Positions 33,464 through 44,474 of a DNA stretch of 64,000 bases are shown here, piece after piece. The notes under the pieces were generated by a model, which saw only the letters and a program-made list of their open reading frames with translations, was not told where the DNA came from and did not search any database. Source of the stretch: Bettongia penicillata ogilbyi (lineage: Eukaryota > Chordata > Mammalia > Diprotodontia > Potoroidae); NCBI GenBank assembly GCA_023548195.1, contig JAJHZJ010000014.1:12314718-12378717 (forward strand), in the 5' to 3' direction. The position numbers were made by a program, and so were the translations under genes. The first letter of the stretch is position 1. Each line of letters begins with the position of its first letter.

Positions 33464-34500
33464 TTGGTGAAGAGATCTTCTCCCATCCTTTTGGGTGGCA
33501 AAGAACAATGCTTACCATCAGGGAAAGACATAGAAGTCAAGGCTTCTGTATGCCAAACAACCAAAATAAATATTCAATGGTCTCAGGCCGTGGAAGAGCT
33601 CAAAAAGGATTTTGAAAATCAAGTAAGAGGGGTGGTGAAAAAACTGGGAAGAAAAATGAGACAGATGCAAGAAAAGCATGAAAAGCAGGTCAACACCTTG
33701 CTAAAGGAGACTGAAAAAAATGCTGAAGAAAATAACACCTTGAAAAATAGGCTCACTCAATTGGCAAAAGAGCTTCAAAAAGCCAATGAGGAGAAGAATG
33801 CTTTAAAAAGCAGAATCAGCCAAATGGAAAAGGAGGTCCAAACTCTCACTAACGAAAACGGTTCTTTTAAAATTAGAATGGAACAGCTGGAGGCTAATGA
33901 CTTTATGAGAAACCAAGAAATCTCAAAACAAAAACAAAACAATGAAAAAATGGAAGATAATGTGAAATATCCCACAGGAAAAACAATTGGCTGGGAAAAT
34001 AAATCCAGGAGAGACAATTTAAAAATTATGGGACTGTCTGAAAGACATGATCAAAAAAAAGAGCCTAAACATCATCTTTCAAGAAATTCTCAAGGAAAAT
34101 TGCCTTGATATTCTAGAACCAGGGGGCAAAATAAATGTTGAAAGAATCCACCCATCACCTCTTGAAAGAGATCCTAAAAGAGAAACTCCTAGGAACATGG
34201 TGGCCAAATTACAGAATTCCCAGGACAAGGAGAAAATATTGTAAGCAGCTAAAAAGGAATAATTCAAATATTGTGGAAATACAGTCAGGATAACACAAGA
34301 TCTAGCAGCTTCTACATTAAGGGATCAAAGGGTGTGGAATAGGATATTCCAGAAGTCAAAGGAACTAGGACTCAAACCAAGAATTACCTGCTCAGCAAAA
34401 TTGAGTGTAATACTTCAGGGGAAAAATGATCTTTCAATGAAATAGAGGACTTTCAAGCATTCTTGGTGAAAAGACCAGAGTTGAAAAGAAAAATTGACTT
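33464..34500 (+). pseudogene. HAL1 ORF1, nearly complete but frameshifted (copy F)
   Basis: The frame 33464-34108 reads from the N-terminal region (KEQCLPSGKDIEVKASVCQ) through the full coiled coil (NTLKNRLTQLAKELQKANEE, SRISQMEKEVQTLTNEN) into the RRM (NLKIMGLSERHDQK). Unlike copies E and H, the middle LLKETEKNAEENNTL is intact. An extra A in the run near 34058 shifts the frame; the RRM continues at 34047-34244 (SLNIIFQEILKENCLDIL). A stop follows at about 34242, and the C-terminal domain is present to about 34500. The 57-base insertion upstream has displaced the usual ATG-containing start region. Confidence 0.85.
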
Positions 34501-36005
34501 TCAAACACAAGAATGAAAAGAAGCATGAAAAGGTAAACAGCAAAGAGAAGTCATAAGGGACTTACTAAAGCTGAACTGTTTACATTCCTACACAGAAAGA
34601 CAATATCTGTCACTCTTGAAACTTTTTTCAGTATCTGCAGAGTTTGTGGGATTACACATACACAGACACACTCACACATAGGGAGAGAGCAAGACAGGGA
34701 GTGCAGGGTGAATTGAATAGGATAGGATCATATCTTTAAAAAAAAAGAAATTGAGTGGTGAGAGAGAAATATATTGGGAGGAGAAAGGATGAAATGGAAT
34801 GGGGAAAATTATCTCTCATAAAAGAGGCAAGTAAATGACTTTTAAGTGGAGGGAAAAAGTGGGAAGGTGAGGGAAAAAATATGAAGCTTACTCTCATCAC
34901 ATTCGACTAAAGGAAGGAATAAAATGCACACTCATTTTGGTATTAAAATCTATCTTATAATACTGGAAAATGGTGGAGAAGGGGATAAGCAGGGTTGAGG
35001 GGATGATAGAAGGGAGGGCAGTGGGAGGAGTGAGCAGTTAGAAGTCAACATTCTTGGGGAGGGACAGGATCAAAAGGAAGAATAGAAGCAATGGGGGGCA
35101 GGATAGGATGGAGGGAAATATAGTTAGTCTTACACAACACAACTACTATAGAAGACATTTGCAAAACTTCACAGATATGGCCTATATTGAATTGCTTGTC
35201 TTCCCAAAGAGAATGAGTGGGGAGGGAGAGAGGAAGAGAAGTTGAAATTAAAAGTTTTAAGAGAAACTGTTCAGTATAGTTCTTGCATACAACTAGGAAA
35301 TAAGAAACACAGTTAATGGGGTATAGAAAGTTATCTTGCCCTACAGGACAAAAGAGAAGATGGGGATAAGGTAAGGGAGGGATGTTAGAAGGGAAGGCAG
35401 ATTGGTGACAGGAGTAATTAGAGTGCTTGGCATTTTTTGAGAGGGAGTGAAGAAATGGGAAGAAAATTTGGAATGCAATATTTTGTGGAAATGAATGTTG
35501 AAAACGTAAATAAATTTTTTAAAAAATAGAAACTACCAAAGATAAAACTGTTGCCCTGAATTGCATCAAACAGGGAACAGTAAGTACCTGTTCTTTCCAA
35601 AGTATTCTGAAAAATGGAGAGGTTTTTTTTTTTTCATTCTACCAGAATGAGATAAATATAGCTTAAACCAGAGAAAGAAAGAAAAAGCACATAAGGAAAA
35701 CTAGCCATTGGCTTATAGAATTATTTATGAAAATGACTCAAAAAATTTAAACAAGATACTGCTGAACAGAATATGGTAGTTTATTCAAGAAATTATTAAT
35801 TATGATCAAGTCGGATTTATACCAAGAATGCAAGGATGGTGCAACATTAGGAAATAAATCAATATGGTAAATCATTAAAAACCAAAACATTCAAAACTAC
35901 ATGACCATGATAAAGCCTTTGAAAAATACAAAACTTTTATGCTGAAACCCCTGCAAAGTATACTCAGAGAGGGACTTTCTTCATATAACAAAACGTAGTT
36001 GCCTA

Positions 36006-36018
36006 AAATTAAAACAAA
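36006..36018 (+). repeat. Target-site duplication, left copy
   Basis: AAATTAAAACAAA is repeated exactly at 38212-38224, directly after the A-rich tail of the chimeric L1. The pair shows that 36019-38211 came in as one insertion. Confidence 0.8.
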
Positions 36019-38211
36019 TGGTGGGGCAGAGCCAAGATGTTGGAGTGAGAGCAACTACTCACCTAAGCTCTTAGACAAACTCCTTCAGATACCTTTAAAA
36101 AGAGAATCTGATCAAATTATGGAGGTGCAGAATCCAATAGGAGAGAGATTGTGGCAGATTCACAGACCAGGAAAGCCTGGAGGGTCGATGGGAAGGATCT
36201 ATTCCACGGGTATGGAAGAGCCCATTTCATACAGCACAGAACATCCTGCCACAGCACAGGCCAGCAATGAAAGCCTGAGTGCAGCAGAGCTGAGTAAGTT
36301 AGCAGTTAGCTGCTGAGCCCTAAGTATCACTTGTAGCCACTCCTAAGATTATCAGCCCACAGATTAAATGTCTGTAAGTCACCTACTTAAACTTCCAGGA
36401 GCCAAAATGGCAGAGTGATCCGTAAATGCTCTCTCCCCTTCCTCTTGTGGACCTTGGAAGAACCATAAAATATTTCCCTATAAAAATCTTGAATTAGTGG
36501 AAACACCAGAAGGGCCAAACAGTCTCGTAGCACCTGAGGCTAGGATTATTACTCTTTCTGTGGCCACAGCCCCACCTCAGCAAAACAAGCCAGAGGAGAT
36601 CTGGAGCCCAGGAGGGTGGGGTCTCATACTAAGAACCAGGTGTGCCACAGCACTCCAGGGGAAACTAAAAGACAGCCAGGATTACCAAGTGCTGAGCTTG
36701 CCTTTGCTCCACCTCAGTTGGGGAGATCTCTAATGACTGGAACACCACTCTCCCACACTTAGCAAGCTGGTCACAGGGCTAATCCGGGGAAACACAAAAC
36801 AAAAAGAAAAAAAGACAGCTGCTCTTTGCTTTCTTACAACAGCTGGAAAAAATACTATCAAAATTCATCTGGAAGAACAAAATATCCAGAATATCAAGGG
36901 GTCTAATGAAAAGAAATGTTAGGGAAAGTGGTCTAGCACTACCAGATCTCAAATTGTATTATAAAGCAGCAATTATCAAAACCATGTTGTACTGGCTAAG
37001 ATACAGAAGGGTAGACAAGTGAAATATGCTAGGTACTCAAGACACAGTAGACAATGAGTATGGCAACCTACTGTTTGATAAAACCAAGGACCCCAACTTC
37101 TGGGATAAGAACTCTCTCTTTGACAAAAATTGCTGGGAAAACTGGATAAGAGTGTCGTGGACACTAGGCATAGACCAATGACTGACACCATACACAAGAA
37201 TAAAGTCCAAATGAGTACACCATCTAGGTATTAAGATTGATAATATGGATAAATTGGTGGAGCAAGGAATAGTGTATTTATCAGACTTATGGAGAAGGGA
37301 AGAATTTTTGACTAAAGAAGAGATAGAAAGCATTATGAAGTGCAAAGTGGATAATTTTGATTACATTAAACTGAAAAGATTTTGCACAACCAAACCCAAT
37401 GCAACCAGGATTCAGAGTGATGCAGAAAACTGGGAAAGAATTTTTGCAGTTAATGTCTGTGATAGAGGCCTTATTTCTAACATATGTAGAGAGAACTGAG
37501 TCAAGTGTACAAAAATACAAACAGTTACAAGAATATGCATACCTTTTGAACCAGCAATACTGCTTGTAGGACTGTATTCCCAAGAGATCATAAAAATGAG
37601 AAAGGGTCCCACATTTACAAAAATATTTATAGCAGCACTCTTTGTGATGGCCAAAAACTGGAAATCAAGGAGATGCCCATCAATTGGGGAATGACAGAAT
37701 AAATTATGGCATTTGGATATAATGGAACATTATTGCCCCATAAGAAATGATGAACAGGAAGACTTCAGAGAGGCCTGGAAAGACATGATCTGATGATGAG
37801 TGAAAAGCGCAGAAGCAAGAGAACTTTGTGCACGGCAAAGACCACAGTGTGCGAGAGTTTTGTTTCTGGTAGACTTGGAACTTCACTGCATTGCAAGGAC
37901 TTAGGGAAGTCCCCAATGATCTTTTAATGCAAAATGCCTTCCACATCCAGAGAAAGAACTATGAAATTCAATCGCAGATATGTAACAGATCATTTTCTTT
38001 TGTATTATGTTTTGGTTTGTTATATTATTTCTCACAGTAATTTTAATTCTACACAGTATGGCTGTAATGAAAATGTATTTAATAGGAATGCATGTGTAGA
38101 ACATATGTAAAATTGTATGTTGTGTTGGGGAGAGAGGGGCAAAATATCTAATTTATATGGTAGTGATTGTAGAACACTGAAAATTAATAAAATTTTAAAA
38201 AATAAAAAATT
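36019..38211 (+). mobile_element. Chimeric L1 with two 5' starts and deleted middle
   Basis: From 36019 comes one L1 start ('gggcagagccaagatgttgg'), with its 5' UTR to about 36390. At about 36400 a second, different L1 start follows ('ggagccaaaatggcagagtg') and runs to about 36840. It then jumps directly into the C-terminal half of ORF2 ('agctggaaaaaatactatc', compare 30697). ORF1, the endonuclease and the reverse transcriptase are missing. A further gap at about 37500 removes the segment before the Cys-domain region. The 3' UTR ends with 'gattgtagaacactg' and an A-rich tail. Exact 13-base target-site duplications (36006-36018 and 38212-38224) flank the whole. Confidence 0.8.
36850..37500 (+). 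pseudogene. L1 ORF2 C-terminal part (chimeric L1)
   Basis: The sequence parallels 30700-31340 of the longer L1. An open piece at 37245-37499 reads MDKLVEQGIVYLSDLWRRE, then LTKEEIESIMKCKVDNFDYI, the ORF2 region between thumb and Cys domain. Stops occur before it. The match to ORF2 breaks at about 37500, where the element continues with the 3' end. Confidence 0.75.
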
Positions 38212-38224
38212 AAATTAAAACAAA
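38212..38224 (+). repeat. Target-site duplication, right copy
   Basis: AAATTAAAACAAA, exact partner of 36006-36018. Confidence 0.8.
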
Positions 38225-38987
38225 CATAATGTTTAATGGAGATGCTCTATTATCTTTTGCAATAAGTATAATAGAGAAACAAGAATTCCAATTCTCCCCA
38301 CTATTAATTGATATAATTCTGGAAATTCAAGTATCATCAGTAAGACGAAAGAGAGAAATTAGAGCAATAAAAATAAATGCAGAGTAAACAAAACTCTCCC
38401 TGTTTACTTGAAAAATCGTAAAGAATCAACAAATAATTAAGATGATAGCTTTAGCAAAGTTGCAGTTTACAAAATAAATCTTCAAATATCAATAATGTTT
38501 CTATATAATAATAACAAAACAAAAGAATTAAGTATTGAAAGAGTAATCCAATTCCAGATTACTACAAAATACATAAAACATTTGAGGACCAACCTGCTTT
38601 GGCACACAAAGACTTGTATTGCTTCAATTATAAAGTGCTTTTTAAAGAAGTAAGGCCAACTTCAACAGCTAAAAGAATATTCAATGCTCAAGCCTAGATG
38701 GGATGCTGATATAATAAAAATGACACTAGTATCAAAATTGCTTACATTTTTACTGCTATATCAACCAAATTACTAAGGTTACACTTTAAAGAACCTTGAT
38801 AAAATAATAAAATTAATTTGGAAAAGCAACAATTTAGAAAGTCAAGAGAAATGAGAAAGGTAGTAACAAAGGGGGAATAGCATTTTGAGTCATCAAACTA
38901 TATTATCAACAGCAATCATCAAAACAGTTTGGCGGTGGTTAAAGTACAGACCTGATGAGGGAAAATCAGAAACAATACACCAGCTCA

Positions 38988-39235
38988 TTGTTGCTGCTTA
39001 GTCATTTTTCAGTTGTGTCCAATTCTTTGTGATCCCCTTTGGGATTTTCTTGGCAAACCTGTTGGAATGGTTTGCCATTTCATTCTCCAGGACATTTTAC
39101 AGACAAGGAACTAAGGTGAACAGGGTTTAAATGGTTTACCTGAGGTCATACAGCTGGTAAGTGTCTGAAGCCAGAAGAGGCTTTCCTGACTTCAGGCTTG
39201 GCACTCTATCCATTCTACCACATAGTTCCTCCAAT
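38988..39235 (+). mobile_element. RTE-type SINE
   Basis: The typical marsupial RTE-SINE text is visible in order: 'gttgtgtccaattctttgtg', 'gggattttcttggcaaac', 'tggtttgccatttcattctcc', 'ttttacagacaaggaact', 'catacagctggtaagtgtct' and 'ggcactctatcc'. It resembles the BovB/RTE 3' end, whose reverse transcriptase is thought to mobilise it. It lies inside the old L1. Confidence 0.75.
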
Positions 39236-39616
39236 CACACAGCATTTGATAAAGTAGAAAGCATATTACTAAGGAAAAGAATGCCTCATTTAATAAAACT
39301 GTTAGGAAAACTGGAAAAGATTCTTGCATTAGAACTACACACTACACCATATTTCACATACATTATAAATGGATGTATGACCTTAAAAGTGAAGATCTTA
39401 CTATAAATAAATTAGAAGAAACAAATGATATCTCTTGTAATTATAGTTGCTATAGAGGGGGGCAATTACAAAACAGAAATAAATGTCTTTGAGAACTTGG
39501 AAATGAAAAGCTTCTGCAAAGAAAAAATTAATATACCTAGAATAAGAAAAGAAGTGGTTGAGTGGCAAAAAAATCTTTCAAACAATTCTCTCATAATGAT
39601 TTGGTATGGGGAGGAG

Positions 39617-39785
39617 TGTATGCGTGTGTATATGTGTGTATACACATATACACACATATACATATATATGCACATACATATGTATACATATGCATATATA
39701 CATACACATATATACGTGTATATATGTGTGTGGGTACGTGTGTGTGTGTGTGTATCCAAGAAAATGTGTCTGTGTGTGTGTGTAT
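39617..39785 (+). repeat. (TA/TG/CA)n microsatellite
   Basis: Alternating TGTG, TATA and CACA runs. The open frames of 65 to 120 codons across it on both strands are Y/I/H/T/V low-complexity artefacts. Confidence 0.9.
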
Positions 39786-40699
39786 AAAATGTATATAAAC
39801 TAGTAGCCATTGCCTCATAGATAAGGGTTCAAAGGATATAGTTATCAAAGAGGAATTGCAAAGTATTCACAACCACATGAAAGAATGCTTTAAATAATTA
39901 ATCATCAGAGTCGAAAGAACCCTGAGCTTTCACCTAATGCCCTGCAAGTTGGAAAAAAATATTTTTAAAATTGCAATAATCATTGTTAGAGGGGATGTAG
40001 ATTATTATAATATATTACTGGTGAGGCTGTAAAATGGCACAACCATTTCGGGGAGATATTCGAATTATGCAAGTAAAATGACTAGAATGTCCATACCCTT
40101 TGGACAATTGTTTGGTTTATACCACAAGGAAGCCATCAATAAGAAGAAGGTTCCCATATACTCCAAAATATTTATAGTAGCACTTTCTGTGATAGTTGAG
40201 AATTAGAAACAAAATAGATGCTCATGAGTTGGGAAACGACAGAACAAACATGAATATAAGGAAATATTATTGTGCTGTAAGAAATGATGAATGTGATAAA
40301 TATAGAAAAGCATGGGAAGATTGTATGAACGAATGCGGAGTGAATTAAGCAGAGTTAAGAAAACAATAGTCATAATAATTACTGTGTATGCAAATGGGAA
40401 TGACTACACAGGAAAAAATCAAAAGTAAATGCAACAAAATTCTAAAGATCAAACAGTATTCAAATGAAAAGATGTGATAGGACACTCCTGAATCACTACT
40501 TAGTAGAAGTGAGAGGTCCACTGTAGGGCAATGTTGAACACATAGCACATGGTTTCAGACTTTTTCTATGTATTGATTAGTTGTAGTGATTATTTTTCTT
40601 CTCTACAAATTACTGTTTGTTATACAGATAGTTTTCTGGGAGTGGGAGGGATAATTGAGATAATATGATGATATAAGAAAAAATATAAATAAAATTTAT

Positions 40700-42390
40700 T
40701 AAAAACAGGAAACCTGAAGGTCTGATATGAAAAAATCTGGAAAATAAATGAGAGCTATAAAAGAAAGAATTGGAAAGGCAATTAGCAACATGGAGCAAGA
40801 GGTACAAAATTTTGTCCAAACAATGGGCTCACTGAAAATTTTTGTTGTTCAGCTGTTTTGATAATTCCGAATTCTTTGTGATGCCATTTAGGGTTTTCTT
40901 GGCCAAGATGCTAGAGTGGCTTGCTATTTCCTTCTCCAGCTCATTTCATAAATGAAAAACTGAAGCAAACAGTTGTGAATCATTGGACTATCTGAATGCC
41001 ATCATCAAAAACAATATGCTGGACATCATTAAATGAAGCCCAGAGCACTTAGAAAAAGAGGGCATAGTGAAAATAAAATATCCCAAAATGAAAATTCCCA
41101 AGATCATACTCAAAATCTAGAATAAAAAATCCAATTTTCAGTTAAAAAAATTTCCAATTAAAATAAAAATTAAATTCAAGTAATAAAGAGTCACAGTCAA
41201 GATAACACATAATTTAGCAGTCACTACTACAAAGGAAAAGAAAATTTTAAGTACAATATTTCAGAAAGGCAAAAGGTACAGGTTTAAGGACAAGAATAAA
41301 ATACTCAGTAAAACTGACTATAATGCAAGGGGAGGGATGGGAGGAGACAGAGGGTTTCATCAATAGAATTTAATTGAAACAGAAGAATTTCAAGCATTCA
41401 TGATACAAAGAACATGATTGTATAGCAACTTAAATTCAAACACCGAACTGAAGAAAAACCTTATCTGTTTTTGTAAATAAAAATGAGCAATGATACAATT
41501 TTGTAAATAAGAATGACCCAAGAATTATAGTTAAACAAGGATAAACTACTTTCAGTAAAATACACGTATCTCTTGAATCTTATCTTCATCAAGGATAATA
41601 GAAGGAGTCCAATTAGATATGGCTAGTGGTGTTATTCTATTATGTCTTGATGATCTTAGGAATGTAAAGAGAGAAATACCGTGGAGTGGGAGGGCAGAGA
41701 GAAAGGAAGGTTAGCAAAAAATTATCTCACATCTCTGCCAACAAGGAACTAGGGGTTCAACTTCATTGTCATCTGAACTAGTCAAAGAAAGGTACACAAC
41801 ACACACACACAGAGTTGGTACAGAAAGACATTTCACTCACTGGAGACATAGATGATGAAAGAGGAATTAGTGGGAAGGTAGAACAAAGAAAGAATTAGTC
41901 CTAAGCACAACGAACTTTAAGGATTTACAAAAAATATTACTCTTTTTAAAATAACAAAGAATGAGAATCTGAGGGGGCATAAGTTGATGAACGAATGAAT
42001 ATGTTATGATATATAAATGGGTTGGAATATAATTATGAAATGATAAAGAGGCTTTGAGACAAAGCTGGAAAGACTTATATGAACGGATACAGAGTGAAGC
42101 AAACAGAGCCAAGAGAACAATTCAAAGACAACAATATGATCAGCATAGTGATCGTCTGCACCTCCAAAGGACTCTTGATGAAATGTGATACCCACCTCCT
42201 GATAGAGAGATAAGGGACTCACTGAAGAAGACAATATCTTCTTGGACATGACCAACGTGAGATGTGTTTTACTTGGCACAACATGCTTGTAACACAGGTT
42301 TTGTTTTTGTTGTGTTCCCAATGGGGAGGGGGGAGTAGAAGGCAGATTTTCACTTATAGAAACAAACAAAATATTTTTGAATAAAGAAAC
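40700..42390 (+). mobile_element. Old HAL1/L1-type element with ORF1 relic and 3' region
   Basis: ORF1-like sequence ('ggaaaataaatgagagctat', then after the SINE 'attggactatctgaatgccatcat', parallel to the RRM's GLPESH) is split by an RTE-SINE at 40843-40972. The 3' region runs from about 41330 to 42390 and ends 'ttttgaataaagaaac'. It is much more diverged than copies E, F and H. Parts of 41980-42360 resemble an older L1 3' end. Confidence 0.55.
40843..40972 (+). mobile_element. RTE-type SINE, 3' truncated
   Basis: The text 'attctttgtgatgccatttagggttttcttggcc', 'tagagtggcttgctatttcc' and 'aactgaagcaaacag' follows the same family as 38988-39235. It splits the ORF1 relic of the surrounding element. 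Confidence 0.7.
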
Positions 42391-42394
42391 AAAT

Positions 42395-42970
42395 AAAATA
42401 GAGTGGGAGACTCAGGATGGTCTTGTTCCTTTCACACCCTCAGGAAGGCTCAGGATCTGTGACTTATGGATTTGTCATGGGACTGTCTTGCAGTGAGAGT
42501 GGAATAGTGTATACCATCACGATAAAGTCCACAGCAAATAAATGACCAGGGCTTCGGTTTGGCCAAGCATATTATCATAAAGCATAGAGAAACCAGGTCT
42601 CACTTGAAAATGATCTCCTGAAAAGGCCATGACAGAACTGTAGACATATTAATTGAATCCATATTCAAAATAAGTAAATATGAGACATTTCTCTGTCCTT
42701 GTGTTTCTCTCCACATTTCTGGTCAGAGTAACAGAAGTCAACAGCAGTTCAGGTTGCAGGACAGTATAGAACACATGATTAAATAAACAAGAACTAGTGA
42801 GTCTTCCATCTTGTACATCTAAAAATAGAATGGGAATTTCCACCTCCCCAAAAGGCAAGGGGTTCCTGAAGGGCAACATAATCTGTCCACAGCTTCTTTG
42901 GCTTATTAGAAGTTAGGGCTGAATTACCATGTATAACCATAACCTCAGCTTCCTGCCTGCTCAAGCACCT
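42395..42970. other. Unassigned DNA upstream of the D segments
   Basis: No repeat, RNA or coding sequence was recognised. A D-like arrangement around 42465-42510 was considered and rejected. Confidence 0.4.
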
Positions 42971-42972
42971 GA

Positions 42973-43039
42973 GGATTCGTTACAGCAATTTAACACTGTG
43001 TAACTGGATTACACAGTGTCAATTCCAATTACAAAAACT
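42973..43039 (+). other. IGHD segment D1, with 12-type signals
   Basis: The coding part is TAACTGGATTA (43001-43011, 11 bases). On the 3' side the heptamer CACAGTG (43012-43018), a 12-base spacer and the nonamer ACAAAAACT (43031-43039) form a nearly perfect signal (8 of 9 in the nonamer). On the 5' side the heptamer CACTGTG (42994-43000) is perfect, with a 12-base spacer and a weak nonamer GGATTCGTT (42973-42981). Two inverted 12-type signals around a short coding piece is the definition of an IGHD gene. The core TAACTGG resembles the mammalian DQ52-type D. Usable reading frames include NWI and TGL. It is inferred to be recombinable. Confidence 0.85.
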
Positions 43040-43249
43040 CAGGCGCAGCTGGCAGGAGAATATGCCTGTATTATAATAGCATAGGAGGTACTATGCCTTC
43101 AAAAATGAGCAAAATGTTGAGAATTTAAGAGCAGAATACCAAATACTGCTTTTTAACACCATATCACTCAGAATCTACCAAAAGAGCTTCACGGTTCCTT
43201 TTAAGACTTGTCAGAAGTCTCTCACTAATTTTGCGTGAAGTTTTTCAAT

Positions 43250-44190
43250 ATCACTTGCCCCATGAGCAATCAGTCAACAAACTTAGTTATGAAGCATTTA
43301 TCAAGTGTTTCCTCTGGGCCAGGAACATTAAAATTGTTCTCTTGGCTCTGTTTGCTTCATTCTTCATCAGTTCATATAAGTCTTTCCAAGTTTCTCTGAA
43401 AGCCTCTCTATCATTTCTTACATCATAATAGTGTCCTAATACATTATGCTAAGCACTGGGGATGTAAAAAGAGGCAAAAGACAGTATCAGCTTTCAAGAA
43501 GCTCATAGTTGATGGGTGAAACAACAAGCAAGCAAATAAATGCAAGCAACCCATATACAAGATAAACAGGAAATAATAAAGGAAAGGCAGTAGAATTAAG
43601 AGAAAAGCTTCCTATAGAAGATGAGATTTTAGTTATGATAAAAGAAACCAGAGAGGTCAGTAGTCAGAGTAAATGGGCAAAGAGAATTCCAGGCATAGGG
43701 AACAGCCAAAGAGAGTTCTTGAATGTCTTGGTCATGGAACAGTCAGGAGACCAAGGTCACTAGATTAAAGATCATTCAGCAAATAACATGTAAGAAGACA
43801 GGAAAGGTTGGGAGGGTGCTAGGTTATGCCAAACATAAGCATTTTATATTCGCTCCTGAAGGCAAAAGGAAACCACTGGAGTTTATTGATTGGGGGTTGA
43901 CATGATCAGGCTTGAATTTTAGGAAAATCAATTTTAGTAATTGAGTGGAAGATGGATTGGAGTGGTGATAAACTTGAGACAGGCAGACCTACAAGAAGGA
44001 TATTGCAATAAATCCAAGCACAAGGTGATAAGGGCTTGAACCAGAGTGATGGCACTGTCAGAGGAGAGACAGATCATGTTGGAGAGACCTTGCAAAGGTG
44101 AAATCAACAGACCTTGGCTACAGCACAGATATGGGGGTGAGAGATGGTGAGATTGTGAGCCTAAGGAACTGAAGGTGTTAGTTCACAGGA
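43250..44190 (+). mobile_element. L2 (LINE2) 3' part
   Basis: The order follows the mammalian L2 consensus as I know it: 'gaagcatttatcaagtgtttcctctgggcc', 'gctaagcactggggatgt', 'attccaggcatagggaacag', 'aaaccactggagtttattga', 'gttgacatgatcaggcttg', 'gatggattggagtggtgat' and 'gggcttgaaccagagtgatgg'. It is split by a short minus-strand L1 3' piece at 43331-43440. It sits between D1 and D2. Confidence 0.8.
43331..43440 (-). mobile_element. Short L1 3' fragment inside L2
   Basis: About 110 bases reading 'ctcttggctctgtttgcttc' and 'agttcatataagtctttcc' are the reverse complement of an L1 3' end (compare 42050-42115 on the opposite strand). ACATTA flanks both sides and may be the target-site duplication. 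Confidence 0.65.
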
Positions 44191-44400
44191 GAATTCTAAA
44201 GTCCCTAACAAGACGAGAAATGTAAGGGGCAACTGTCTTCTAGGCTCTTCTTCCATAGACCCTGGTGTAAAATGAATGGAGATAATTATGATTACAATGG
44301 CATAATGAGCTTTCCAGGAAGAAAATTAAACAATTTTGACCCAGGAATGAGTCCCATCTCCAGGTTTTCTTCTCTCTGAGCCAGGCTGGACTCAGTCTAG

Positions 44401-44474
44401 GCATGATGCTAACATCTGTTTCACTATAGAGATACCATAATATCCATACAGTGAAAAACACTGGATATGAACTT
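44401..44474 (+). other. Degenerate IGHD-like segment D2
   Basis: Heptamer-like CACTATA (44422-44428) and TACAGTG (44447-44453) enclose an 18-base coding part. The flanks 'catctgtttcactata' and 'cagtgaaaaacactgg' align with those of D4 ('tagtctgtgtcactgt', 'cagtgacaaacactaa'), so the unit is a paralogue. The 3' nonamer TATGAACTT and the 5' nonamer are poor. It is probably a D pseudogene. Confidence 0.5.

Larger units (their letters stand above)
32553..35530 (+). mobile_element. HAL1 copy F, full-length
   Basis: The 5' end 'gggcagaaccaagatagtggagtag' lies near 32568; ORF1 is at about 33423-34500; the 3' region with a CA patch (34660-34680) runs to an A-rich tail near 35530. AAACTA-containing sequence lies at both borders and may be the target-site duplication. 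An odd feature is a 57-base block of the element's own 3' region inserted upstream of ORF1 (33366-33422), listed separately. Confidence 0.85.
35625..40690 (+). mobile_element. Old L1 (ORF2 and 3' end), split by later insertions
   Basis: ORF2 RT-region sequence at 35625-36005 ('caagtcggatttataccaag', 'aaaacattcaaaactacatg') resumes at 38225 ('taatgtttaatggagatgct') and runs through ORF2 C-terminal sequence to 38985 and, after an RTE-SINE, to about 39600. A TA/TG microsatellite (39617-39785) and the 3' region follow, ending near 40690. It is interrupted by the chimeric L1 at 36019-38211 and the SINE at 38988-39235. It is older than both and strongly degenerate. Confidence 0.7.

Noticed and set aside
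37843..37856. CACAGTG heptamer in 'accacagtgtgcgag'
   Set aside because: Lies in the L1 3' end shared with other copies and has no nonamer at 12 or 23 bases.
39425..39848. Open frames of 65-120 codons across the TA/TG run
   Set aside because: Low-complexity microsatellite translations on both strands.
42455..42520. Possible further D segment ('gtgacttatggatttgtcat...gcagtgagag')
   Set aside because: A loose likeness to D4 flanks, but no CACTGTG or CACAGTG heptamer and no nonamer at the right distance.
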